From contig CM034233.1 in assembly GCA_019916065.1 (NCBI GenBank), forward strand, positions 26,485,936 to 26,549,935: a DNA stretch of 64,000 bases, read 5' to 3'. How positions within the stretch are numbered: position 1 is the first letter of the stretch; each line of letters opens with the position of its first letter. The notes below the pieces were generated by a model. That model did no database searches, was not told the origin of the DNA, and saw only the letters and a program-made list of their open reading frames with translations. The DNA comes from Vitellaria paradoxa (Eukaryota; Streptophyta; Magnoliopsida; Ericales; Sapotaceae). A program made the position numbers and the translations under genes. Of this stretch, positions 12,600 to 23,640 are shown in pieces.

Positions 12600-14944
12600 G
12601 TACGGAGATCACACAGTCAGAAATAGAGCTAGCCTTCGCGTCGTCGCCGGCAGGCTCTACAACTGTGCCACCACCTTCGACCCCGACACTGACACCGACG
12701 GCCTCAACTATCCCACCATTCACCTTTAGCTTCGAACTTCTAATTCAACCAATATTTCTGCAGTTTTTCATCGAAATTGTGACCAACGCAAGTGGTGAAA
12801 GCTCAGTCTACAAAGCCGAAGTTAAATCATTTTACAATTTTAATTTTCTAAATTGGTGATGATAAAAATTCACACCTTTTTGTTTGAATTTTGATCCAGA
12901 AATCTGCACTTTGTTAACACTGGTGTTGTGTTTATTAAAAATTCTCTAATACTTAATTCAACAATAATGTTAAGAAATTAATTTGACAGAATAACAATAA
13001 AGTAAAAATTACATACATAATACCAAACATTCAGTTTTATTTATATACCATTGCTAAGGAGTTGTGATTAGAATTAGATTGGAATTCTTTCCTTAATTCG
13101 CCAAATTTCCTTATTTGATAATATAAAATCTGCATCTATATGAGAATTTCTTACTTGATTTGTGATAATTCGACAGTTTAAGCGCAGATCTCGAGATTAC
13201 AAGTCTCACATACACGTTCTCATACACTCATCGGTTGGTCACCCAGATTAGGGAACTTGACCCAAACTTGTTTGACCTCATCAGCTTAGAAAATCAGCTC
13301 GCCCCCCTCCAAGACTCCCCTGATGTCACTGGTGAGCCTTTATATCATTTTGGATAAACACAAGAATTTTACTCATTATAAATTAATTTAAATTTTATTT
13401 TTTATTTATTTAACAAAATTTTAATTCAAATATGGATTTTGATGCTGCTTGGTATAAAATAATAAATTCACTTCCATCTTACTAGTAAACTAGTTGTATT
13501 TTGATCCATATAATCCATATTCAACTCATCTAATAACTACTAATTATTAATTAGATATCATTGAATTCAATTCGTTTAATCATAATTGATTATGATCTAA
13601 TCCAAATTTATCCATTTGTCATCTCTAGGAATAGTTTGAATTTAGATATCTAGGTATCGAGTTCACTTCTGGATTCGAATTCAATTTCATTTGTAAATAT
13701 TTCTTAAATATAATTTGTTAAAAAAAATTACAAAAGCTTTTTTTATGAATTTAGTAAAAATGTTGGTACTTTTTCTAATTTTTATTTTTTTAAGTAAAAT
13801 TGAAACTTTTGCATGAAAAATTGTTGAGTTTATTCACAAAACTAATTTTTATGCATTTAATTGAACATTAGCATTTAAAAAAATTAAATAAAAATTAAAT
13901 TTGTCCAAACGGCCAAAACATTACAAATGTTGAAAAAAAATTGGGGCAATCAAACGGGCCTAACATTTGGGTTATGTTTGGTTTGGGAGATTAAATGATG
14001 AGATATAAATAATATCATCTATAATATATGAAAATGAATATAATAAAAATGTTTGGCTGATGTCATCATTTTAACAGAAATTCTAACGGCATACTAATGA
14101 AAAGGGGCCATGTGTAAATTATTTAAATGTTTAAAAAATCTATATGTAATTTTTAAATGTTGAGAGAATCCATGTATAATTATCTAAATGTGTAGAAGGT
14201 CTATGTATAATTTATCCTTTTATTTAGTAGTATATTTTTAAATACTTGGCCAGTACTAAGTATATTTAGAGTTGTATAAATCTATATAAATTTGTAAAAG
14301 TTAATATCTCATGCTCTTTATAATAAGTAAAAATTTTAAATTTTATAATCTTATAATTCATGTTTGAAGAGATTTATAAAATTTTGTATTTTTTAATTCC
14401 AAACAGTGTCAATATAGGATTATTTTGTTGGTATTTAATTGATGAGATATAAAGATAAAAAATATGATTTGATGTGAATAGGATTAGAAATAATTTTAAA
14501 TTAAATTTGAAGAGAAACAAATTTAGAGTGAAGATTATTCCCATTTCCAAATACAGGACTAAAGTTATCTCTCATAAAAATAAAGTGTGTTAAAAATTGT
14601 ATAAAAGTGTATAAAATAAAATAAAATTATAAAAATAAATGTTTCATAATTCATACAGTGAATGCAAAATTTAAATGTTGTTGTCTCATACTTTGTATTT
14701 ATAAAATTTTATAAAATTTTATTTTATTTAATAGATCCCTAAACGGAGTCACAGTCCGATCGCTAAAACTAATCCGGCAAACCAACACAGCCTTGATCGG
14801 AATGACATCAGCATACCAAGAACAACAAGCAGTTCTAATAGTACTAGGGTTGTACGAGGACTGGCCAGTACTGTAGAAGTACCAGCTTCATCAATGCGAA
14901 CAGCACAGCTGGATGATTCTTATATGAGCGGAGTACGAATTTGA
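12600..14944 (+). pseudogene. Exon-like islands, possible unrecognised gene relic
   Basis: Three islands of balanced composition stand out in AT-rich DNA. Island 1 (about 12625-12825) reads a Pro/Ser/Thr-rich frame (MPPPSTPTLTPTAST) ending VTNASGESSVYKAEV. Island 2 (about 13183-13332) follows an acceptor-like 'aagcgcag' and reads VTQIRELDPNLFDLISLENQ and on to SPDVT before a donor-like 'gtgagc'. Island 3 (about 14750-14944) reads SPIAKTNPANQHSLDRNDIS, then STRVVRGLASTVEVPASSMR and a stop after SYMSGVRI. The islands could be exons of one plus-strand gene, but I do not recognise the family, reading phases between islands are unproven, and a small MITE lies at 14585-14748 just upstream of island 3. 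It may be a live gene, a captured fragment or a relic. Confidence 0.25.
14585..14748. mobile_element. Small AT-rich MITE family S, copy 1
   Basis: The core 'gtataaaagtgtataaaataaaataaaattataaaaataaatgt', 'cagtgaatgcaaaattt' and 'ataaaattttataaaattttattttattt' is shared with copies at 39691-39847 (opposite orientation), 45871-46030 and 60647-60804. The unit is about 155-165 bp and nearly palindromic at its ends. It has no coding capacity. Confidence 0.6.
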
Positions 14945-15049
14945 GGCGTTGTCCAATTGCTTCCGTGTAGTTGATGGGTCTGCACACTGCAGTGATAAAT
15001 CGAAGTCCCCAATCTGCTCAGGATTTGCATGTCCCTTCCCGAACCCACC

Positions 15050-15057
15050 TATATATA
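15050..15057 (+). promoter_or_regulatory. TATA box of the MIR319 gene
   Basis: TATATATA in the context cacc-TATATATA-ccccc sits about 230 bp upstream of the hairpin. It is followed by a CT-rich leader (about 15108-15141) that resembles a plant 5' transcribed leader. The transcription start is predicted 25-35 bp downstream. The assignment is inference from position and context. Confidence 0.6.
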
Positions 15058-15183
15058 CCCCCAATTGCCCTCACTTTTTCCTCGTACCTACCATTTTCTT
15101 TCAGTACTCCCATCTCTCTCCCCCTCTCCCTCCCTTCTTCTAATTAGTTGTTGGTTGTTTTGTATTTTAACTTTTCAGATGAT

Positions 15184-15230
15184 ACACACAGAGAGAGAGA
15201 GAGAGAGAGAGAGTGTGTGTGTGTGTGTGT
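15184..15230. repeat. (GA)n-(GT)n compound microsatellite
   Basis: A run of GA dinucleotides (15191-15212) passes directly into GT dinucleotides (to 15230), shortly before the miR319 hairpin. It probably lies inside the primary transcript. Confidence 0.9.
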
Positions 15231-15274
15231 GATGCACATATATATGTATATATATACGTTGTTAGGAACTTAGG

Positions 15275-15498
15275 TTTAATGGAGGAAGGAGCTCTCTTCA
15301 GTCCAGTTCAAGGCAGTTAGAGGACTGTTAACTCAGCTGCTGAGTCGTTGGCTCAAGAACTCACCGACTAATAATTACATAAACATGTGGAAATGAAGTG
15401 TCGGCCGGGTGTGTTTTTTGATCGAACGAAGCAGGAGCTGGGAGTGCAGTTGTTGCTGTCATGTCTTGGACTGAAGGGAGCTCCCTTTTATTCCACAC
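15275..15498 (+). ncRNA. MIR319: MIR319 precursor hairpin
   Basis: The mature miR319 sequence, beginning TTGGACTGAAGG and ending GAGCTCCCT, is intact at 15466-15486 on the 3' arm. The 5' arm (15287-15306) reads AGGAGCTCTCTTCAGTCCAG, complementary with a few mismatches, as the star strand should be. The arms are about 160 nt apart. A second duplex nearer the loop is visible: CAGCTGCTGAGTCGTTGG (about 15334-15351) can pair with CGAACGAAGCAGGAGCTGG (about 15423-15441). This upper duplex is a known hallmark of the MIR319/MIR159 family, whose precursors are processed from the loop towards the base. In plants miR319 cleaves mRNAs of CIN-type TCP factors and so controls leaf growth and senescence. 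It differs from miR159 (TTTGGATTGAAGG) at diagnostic positions. The precursor is apparently intact, so the locus is probably functional. Confidence 0.95.
15466..15486 (+). ncRNA. miR319: Mature miR319
   Basis: The 21-nt guide identical to the canonical plant miR319 (5' TTGGACTGAAGG, 3' GAGCTCCCT) lies on the 3' arm of the hairpin. The 5' U is present, as needed for AGO1 loading. Targets known for the family are TCP transcription-factor mRNAs. Confidence 0.93.
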
Positions 15499-16330
15499 CC
15501 TTGTCTCTTCATACACACACCCACCCCCACACTTGATTATACAATTATTACATATATTAATTTTCAGTGCTTCTATGTTAATTTTTCTATCTGAAAAATA
15601 ACCATGGCTCTGAATTTAGTGGGTGGCTTGTTATTTCCATTATTTTAGGAAACTGTTAATAACATCCTTGTCTTCTCATCTGTTTTCTCTGCATTAATTT
15701 TCAATTGATTCACCAAGGTATGCATCTTGTGGTTGCAGGTATGAAGATGGGGGGGGGTCTTCTGATCATGCCAATGGGTGAATAAGCCACTTGGAGTTCA
15801 GACCTGAAGCTCAAAAATGAAGTAATTATTAATGGACATGCATTCCAGACTTCCAGTTTTATGGATTGGCTAGATATATTGTGCACCATGGATTTGGAAA
15901 GGAGAAGGCTGATGGATCTCCGTTTATTTTTGTGGGGAGGATAGCTGTGGAGATTGACTGACTGGCCTTGTTAGTTAAGTCTTTGGGATGGGTGGATATT
16001 TTTGATGACTTTATTATTATTTTTAATGTATATAACCCTAATTTTGTTCAGAAAGTAATTAATATAATCCTTGTACACAAAGCTGTTGCTAACAAGCAAG
16101 TAACGTGAAAAGATGCTGGGGAATTATTGAGTTTATTTTCATTTCTTTTTGAGTCATTGCAACTCTTTTGAGATTACTGTTGTTGGCACAAACAATCCCA
16201 GAAAACCGATCTTGCTTAGAGGAATCAAAGTGAATTTAAATACTGGATTTTATTTTAGACAAAATATTGCAAGGAGGATCAGATTCTGATCACTTTGATG
16301 CCTAGAACCATCTTCTTATGGATCTGAATA
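15499..16330 (+). other. Probable 3' part of the MIR319 primary transcript
   Basis: The DNA downstream of the hairpin is less AT-rich than average and holds a good acceptor, TTGTGGTTGCAG/GTATGAAG (junction near 15739). A spliced MIR319 primary transcript with a second exon at about 15740-15980 is therefore plausible. No protein frame of note. The extent is inference. Confidence 0.3.
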
Positions 16331-16886
16331 ACTTAGTTGGTTTGGTTTGTATTTTTATTTTTATTTTCATTTTTAATTTTCAGTTTATTTTTAGTTTTAT
16401 CTTTTATTTTCTATTTTTTGTTTTAAAAATTTGAAAATGAGAAAAACAGTAAATGTGTTTTGAGTTTCTTCTTATTTTGCATTAAAAACATCTAAAATGA
16501 ATTTTTGTTATTTTATATTTTATATGTAATTTTATTTTTTATTTTTTAAAATAACTTTTAAAATATTAGCGGCTAAATGTGTTTTGAATTTTTTTATTTG
16601 CTTTCAAAAAATATAAAATAAAAAATATGCTTAAAATAGATATACCCGTTGGCATAAATGTCATTAAAAAAAATCGAACCACCTTGTAACCTCTTTGATT
16701 ATATGAACGACCAGTTAATAGAATGATTTAAGGCTCTTGTCGGTAAAGACTCTTTGGCGTTCCAAAATATAGTGTAAATTTTGTTAATATTGCAGTTTTG
16801 TAATAATTAAAAAATTTTAATTTTATAAAGTTTTAGAAAATTTTATAAAGTTTTGTAGAACAGTAAATGAGTTTTTAAGAATTTGA

Positions 16887-16920
<34 letters not shown>

Positions 16921-17437
16921 TGGTGTATATGGGTGAGGGCTACTTTACTATTTTTCCTTTTAACAGTATGGTTGTTTTATAAATCCAATGTCTCTAAAAA
17001 TTATTAACAAAATTGTATATTTCATTAATGGGTTTTTAAGTTTTTAATCTGTATCATCTGTTGCTGTAGACTCTGTTTGATCTCTTGTTCACAAGAAAAT
17101 GTAGCATGTTAAATAGTAATATGCCCTCTCAAAGTTCAGATTACATGTGCCGTAGAAATGTGCATGAGAGAGAAGTTGGTTTCAAGGAAAAATGAAAGAA
17201 CATCCCCTTACAAATCAATTACCTAATGTAGCTGCTAGTTTTCATGTGCAGGATCTTAATACTGATTCTGGTCAAGCGCTCTTATCTCCATCACCTCAAG
17301 AACGTCCCCTTCCTTATAGGTCATCAAAGGGACCTTATTTTGTTTCTGGACGATTTATTTGCTGGAGTATAGAGTCATAACAGCCGTGGCTTGTCTTCAG
17401 TCTCTTTTAAGTTCTGCAGTAGCACTCGGCCATATAC

Positions 17438-17477
<40 letters not shown>

Positions 17478-18040
17478 TCTAATTCTTAACAACTCATTTA
17501 TAACTCTAAAAAATTCTACAAAATTTTTCAAATTTTCATAAAATTTAAATTAATTTTTATAATCCCAAATACTCTTTCTCAACGAGAATCTTTAACGATA
17601 TTTTGTATCATGCTTGAGGCATAGTTTTAAAAATTAGACGTGCCCGTTACATTGTTACATAATGTTTTTAGATTTCACCATTTTTGTTGCAATCGTTTTT
17701 TATTTTTTCGTTATCTTTTTGTTATACTTGTTATTTTTTGTTATTGTTGTTTTAATTGTTTTGTTTTGTTAACAGACTGTTGTAATTTTTTAGTTTGCAG
17801 TTAATCGTTGTGGCTGTCAATTTGGTTATGCTATTTTAGCATAAAATCTGAGATCAGCGAACATTGACTTATATAACTTCAAAGTTCTGTTTGAACAAAA
17901 TAAAGCTTGAAGGACGCACAAAAATTCTATGAAATATAAACATGCTCAGTTGATTCAGTTATATTATAATCTCGAACTTTTTATTTCAAAAGAAAAAAAA
18001 AAAGTTACTGATATACGTATTGTTATTCAATTAGGGAAAT
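16331..18040. other. Intergenic with microsatellites
   Basis: AT-rich DNA with an (ATT)11 run at 16888-16920 and an (AC)n run at 17439-17475. A more balanced patch at 17040-17430 contains two overlapping frames without recognisable content. Confidence 0.6.
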
Positions 18041-19190
18041 TCTCTAAACAAATAAGTTGAAGCTTACAAGAAATTTATCCATGCATAAGTCAGCAACACC
18101 AACAATGAAAAATGGCAATGTCTTTGCCTTAAAAATGTTTGATTTAGCTTCCTTGAACACCTTAGATAAAGAGTGGGCCGTGCTAGAGAAAGAGAGAAGG
18201 ACTTGATATTCTGGCGTTGGGAGAGAAAATGTCAATATCCAAGAAACTCTTTCCCTTGATAGAACCTGTGCGGAGGTTACACAATGGTAACACAATAATA
18301 CCAATCACACCAATAAACAATAAGAAAGTAATCACTTGCTAGAGACATTGATTTTTATGTTAAAAAAATCCTTCCAAGCTGAAAGGGAAAAAATCACAAA
18401 TATAGAGTCTCACTCCAAATGTTCTACTATAAATAAGAGATGAATACAAGAAAGTTTTTGGCCGATACAACAATCAAACACAGTCACAAACCAAATAGAA
18501 AAACTAATTTAGCAACATAAAATGTGAGAAAATATCACCATGAACAGATACCACTAAACTGAAGTGAAAAACAAAAGTTTTAGAGCACCATGCATTAATC
18601 CCACTGTACAAATCAAAAATATTGAAATCTTCTACCTGTTGAATAAAAATTAGCCCGATCGGATGATAGGATGATCAGACTTGTGCGTCAAGCACTTTGT
18701 TCAAAAATTTTTGATGCGACTTCCTTTTTTCCAATTTCAAATCCAAGAGTTGTAGAGATCTAATCGAGAAACCAATCATACAGATCGAAAAATAAGGTGT
18801 CTTGCACTTGCACACCAAATTTAAGCACGATTGGCCCATAGATGATATCCCGATCGTGATCTTGATCAAAATGTCATAGCTTCTCTCAAATCTATTTCTT
18901 TCTTATAACGGTTGAAAATTTTTGTGCTCCTTTTTCTCACCAATGTTATATAAGACATATCTCCTTATTTTATATATATATATATATATCTTTTGTTAGT
19001 GAGCCAAACAAACCACACAACAGCTTTAAACAATAATTTGGGCTTTTCTCCACAGCTTGCTTGCTGTAAAAAAAAAAATTTCAAAAAAGAGTGTTTCAGA
19101 AGAATGGGAAAATATATGTATATTTAATGCGCTGGTACAAAAGTAGCTTATGTTGGAGCTTGAGAAATTGCATTTTCATTTATACGTTGG
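18041..19190. other. Unclassified segment, possible old repeat
   Basis: This stretch is less AT-rich than its surroundings. It has an 86-codon minus-strand frame (18044-18304) and a 64-codon one (18675-18869), neither recognisable. Words such as 'gatcgtgatcttgatcaaaatgtcatagc' suggest decayed LTR or repeat DNA rather than a gene. A (TA)n run is at about 18973-18990. Confidence 0.3.
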
Positions 19191-19214
19191 TTTGAAGTTT
19201 TACAAAATTTTATA

Positions 19215-20866
19215 AAAGGTGACGATAATGTCGGAGTACCATTTGTTAACGTTAAAGCACAATTAATACTCTTTGTATTTGTTGACAAAATTATCCTTAT
19301 TCATTATTTAACACAACTTAGTCTCTCACTCTCATTAATTTCTCTCTTCAAATCTCTATCATTAATTTTTCAATCTAAATTGTTAATGCCAAGCTCAATT
19401 AATGTATTTTTAATTATTCACAAAATTATCTTCATTTATTATTCTACCTAACGTAAATTGTCTATTTCACATAAATTTGTCTCTCTTTTTTTCTTTTTAG
19501 AAAATATATTATTTTCTTTTTCTTTCTCTTTGAAAAACATTTCTCTTCGAAATATAATTAAATAATAAATTTCTCATTTTAAACTTAAAAATTACTAATG
19601 TGCTATTAAATTATAAAAATTCTCTCTTTGAAAAATATCTCTCTTCAGCATATAATTAGACAATAAATTTCTCATTTTAAATATAAAAATTATTAGCGTG
19701 TCAATGAATTATAAGATATAATTACTTGTTTGTAAAATTTTATATAATATATTTGAAGGTTATTGGTATGAACCATTTTTTTAAAATTAATGAAATTTCA
19801 ATATAACTGTTTAAAAGAAAAATTTATACTAGAAATTTGGACTCATGTTTAATTATGACTATACTAATTTTAAATAAAAATGATTAAAACATATTTTTGA
19901 AGAGATTTTATGAAGATGTGTAAAATACTAATAATAATATACACAATCTCTATTTGGGTAAATTTATATTCTTTATTTTTTAATCAATATAACTTTTTAA
20001 TACATTTTTCCCTTTTAAATAGGATTTCATTTCTAAAATTTTTATAACAAACCATATTCCAAAGTTTCCATTATTATATATAGAAAAGATAATATGCTTT
20101 AAAAAGATTATAAAAAAAAAATTCAACACAGAAGATTTAATAGTAATAATAATTTTTTAATAAAAATTATTTTAATAATTTTTGTTTGAACTTAATATAG
20201 TCATAATTAAATATGAGTCTAAATTTCTACTAGTATAAGTTTTTCTTTATATAATTGTGTTGAAATTTTATTAATCTTGACAAGAAAAGCTTCTTACAAA
20301 TAAGAAACTTTCAAATATATTAGATAAAATTTTACAAATAAGTAATCATATTTTTATAATTCAATGACACGTCAATAATCTTTATGTTTAAAATGGGAAA
20401 TTTATTATTTAACTATATGTTTGAAGAGAGATATTTTTCAAAGAGAGTATTTTTATAATTCAATGGCGCATTAATAATTTTTAAGTTTGAAATGAAAAAT
20501 TTATTATTTAGCTATATGTTGAATTGAAATATTTTTCAAAGAGAAAGACAGAGAAAATAATATTAAAAAAAGGAGATATAGATGAATGGATAGGATGAGG
20601 GAGAAATTAATGAGATATAGAGAATATAGGTTAGATAAAATATTAGACGAGGATAATTTTATCAATAAATAAAAAAATATTAATTGAGCTTTGATATTGA
20701 TAATTTAGAGAGAAAAATTAATAAAGAAGGTTTAAAGAGAGAAATTAATGAGAGAGATTGAGTTGTGTTAAATAATAGATAAGGGTAATATTGTCAACAA
20801 ATAAAAAGAGTATTAATTATGCTCTAGCATTAACAAATAGTGCTATGACATTATCGCCACCTTTTT
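19215..20866. mobile_element. Foldback-type element with long inverted repeat arms
   Basis: The left arm (about 19215-19875) and the right arm (about 20190-20866) are reverse complements over roughly 650-680 bp, separated by a loop of about 315 bp. The outer ends read AAGGTGACGATAATGTC at the left and, reversed, AAGGTGGCGATAATGTC at the right. A duplicated block of about 97 bp with 'ataaatttctcattttaaac' is present twice in each arm. No transposase frame exists. The form fits a foldback or long-TIR MITE, perhaps MULE-related. If transcribed it would make a long double-stranded RNA suited to small-RNA production. The target duplication was not identified. Confidence 0.75.
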
Positions 20867-21194
20867 ACCAAACTTATAAACCTCCATAAAATTAAATTTT
20901 TTTTATCTATTGTACAAGTTACAAAATTATAATTTTTACAAATTTATATTAATTTTTACAACTTTTTATATATGCGTAGATGTATGGATTTTACTGTCTT
21001 TAGCATATGGATTTATTGTCTTTAGCATTCATACACTAATCTACCGATCTTGTACCAAATCACTATGTTATGAAAGAACTATTTGGAAGATCAAAAATGA
21101 CTTACAGAACACTCGAAGAAAAGTTTTAAAGAGTGTTTAAGGAGAGGGAGAGGGTACGTTAGAGAGAAAATGATTAGGGGTTAGAGAGAAAATG

Positions 21195-21670
21195 TGTATA
21201 TACTAGTAATTGTCCGTGCTTAAAAGTATAAAAATATAATTTGACATGTAAATAGTTTAAATTTAAATTTATAAAACAAACAAACATGAAAAATTATAAA
21301 ATAATCCTAACCATTGAGTAAATCCAACAGTTGAAGATATTCCAAATTCAAAATCTTGAACTTCCTTATTATATATAATATAAATAACATAAATAATTTA
21401 AAAATATATGTATTTAAAATTTAAGTTTTAAGCATATTAAAATTAAAATTTTAATTTAAATGCTTATTTAAAAAAAATTAAAGAAAGTTTAAATATCATT
21501 TTTTTAAAATAAAAAAATTTAGTTGACTCTATTTAACAAGTATCCATTTATACGAAGTGATCGAAAAGATAACCAAAGTAAAAAAAAGAAATAATATTGA
21601 TCATTGAATAAATTTAACGGTTAAAAATATACAAAAGTCAAATCATGAGTTTCCTTGTTATATAGATGTG
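21195..21670. mobile_element. Putative dispersed element starting TACTAGTAATTGTCCGTGC
   Basis: The segment starts 'tatactagtaattgtccgtgc' and ends 'ccttgttatatagatgtg'. A second sequence at 57826-58336 has the similar start 'tatactaataatagcccacgtg' and end 'cttgttttattatatagaagtg'. The shared starts and ends suggest one element family, but the interiors are diverged and the class is unknown. Confidence 0.35.
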
Positions 21671-22134
21671 CGCGTGTTTGAGAGAGTGAGAAAGAGAGAG
21701 AAGGAAAATAATTAGACGGAAAATGTGTGTGTTAGAGGAAAAATGTGTGTGTGAGAGAGAGATAGAGATAGAGAGAATTCGAGGGAAAATGAAAAGAGAA
21801 AAAAAATGAAAACCCAATGCCCTTCGAATTCCAGGCATGGTTAAAATTTGTAATAAAATCGAATATTAATTGTGAGCTCTCCAATTACATTGTTTAATCT
21901 TAATCGTTGGATCTTCACATGTTAGTAATTGCTCTGGAAAACAAATAGCAGCCCCTTAAAACCAACCCTTCTACCTCTCCCCATTCCTCTTTTTCCATTT
22001 TTATCACTTTGCAAATCTCTAAGGTTATTTAAAGAGATGATGAGTTTTAAATTAAAGCCATCGCTTGTTTGCGTCCCAAGTGATTGGCTTACCATGTAAC
22101 AATATGAAGCCATATATAATATTATACATTAACT

Positions 22135-23015
22135 GCCCGATTGGATGCTGCAAAAGGCAGCCTTCATAAATAATACCCTTGTATAAGTTTTGATCCGATG
22201 GTTTTAGCTTGGTTTGGGAAGTAAAATTTTTCCCCTCTAAAAATTATCCGGCCTCCTTAATCTTGGAAGAAGGTGTATTATTTTTGAAGAGGGTTTGAGC
22301 TCTCCAAAAATTATCCCCCCTTATCATGGACTAAATTGGTCCATTTTGCCCCTTCTCGTCCCCCTTCTCACCTACAAATTGTATTTTATATATTAGAAAT
22401 AAATTCTTATTTTTTTCTAATGGAAAAATGTATTAAAAATTATATTAATAAAAATAAAAAAATATAATTCTTTTCCAAATAGGGGGTTGTATGATTAAAA
22501 AAATATATTTTTTCCAAATAGGGGGCCATGTGATTTTAAGATAATAATATTATTTTTTAGCAAATTTGTACAAAATTACACATATATTGATATTTTTTAA
22601 ATAAGGAGAAAAAGATAAGCGACCAAGGAGGCTTCGGGCAAATTGGGACATTATTGTCTATGAAATTAATTTATATATTTTATAAAGTTTAATTTATTAA
22701 TTGCATAATTTATTTATAATTAATTTGTCTAAAATTAATTTGTACTAGTTGGTTTTCACATTATATAATTAACATAAACATATAATTAAGTTTGGGACTG
22801 CACAAGGGTAAAAGAGTCATTTGATAGTTTTTTACATCATACATCCATCCTTATACACCTATTTTAGAAAACCATCAAAACCAAGTACTATTTATTATCC
22901 ATTTTATAAATATCACATCAATGTAAGCCCGCCCTTTATAAATAATACTCCTTTACTATCTTATACACCCTTCATAAATCATTCCTCAGAATTTTAATTG
23001 CATCCAATTGAGGGG
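22135..23015 (+). mobile_element. 890-bp non-autonomous element N, copy 1
   Basis: The segment aligns over its full length, in the same orientation, with 34918-35809. Its ends read GCCCGATTGGATGC at the left and GCATCCAATTGAGGGG at the right, so it has imperfect inverted ends of about 15 bp. Subterminal motifs ('ataaataatac', 'accaag') recur near both ends. There is no open frame. It is a DNA-transposon derivative of unknown superfamily. Confidence 0.65.
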
Positions 23016-23640
23016 TAAATGTGTAGTTACACGTTGAATTGCGAAATATTTCACTTACTCTCTTAAGTTTACACTCTTGGTTATGCTTTGACTAAAACGA
23101 AGTCATTTTGATCCTTTTAAAAAAAATAATAATTTCAAAACTGAGAAGCTTTGACGCATTCCCTTAAATCAATACCTCCTTATATCACCAGATCTAATTA
23201 GCTCCTGCTCAAATCACCTAAGTTTGACTAGATCCAGTACATGACCACTTTTGCCACCTCTGTCCGCAACCACCATTAGAGCCATATCGCAGCCACCCAC
23301 CACCGAATGTATTTGGCTCTTCTGGGACTTTTCTAAATTGTTTTTTCTATCAGACAAAAAATAAAATCAAATAGAAAAGAATACCAATAATACTTGCATA
23401 TACAAAAAGACAAAGAAATAAGGAAAGATAACAACAAAATTGACTCACGATTAGTTAGGTTTTTGTTTTTGATGAACTGTGGTTGATAATATTAGATGTA
23501 GCTAATAGTTTGTTGTCCCTATTGTTTAAAGTAACAAGATTTGTTTTGATGAATATGATGATTAATGATACAAATAATTAGGTTCTTGGTCATAGAAGCA
23601 TAGCTTTAACCTTTTTTTCTTTGTTTCTTAATCAAAGATA
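23016..23640. other. Intergenic upstream of the FRS relic
   Basis: The stretch 23060-23300 contains balanced sequence ('gaccacttttgccacctctgtccgcaaccacc') without a clear frame. It may hold the old 5' region of the pseudogene. Nothing else recognised. Confidence 0.35.

Noticed and set aside
15287..15306. miR159 instead of miR319
   Set aside because: The guide reads TTGGACTGAAGG with a GCTCCCT end. miR159 would read TTTGGATTGAAGG with GCTCTA.
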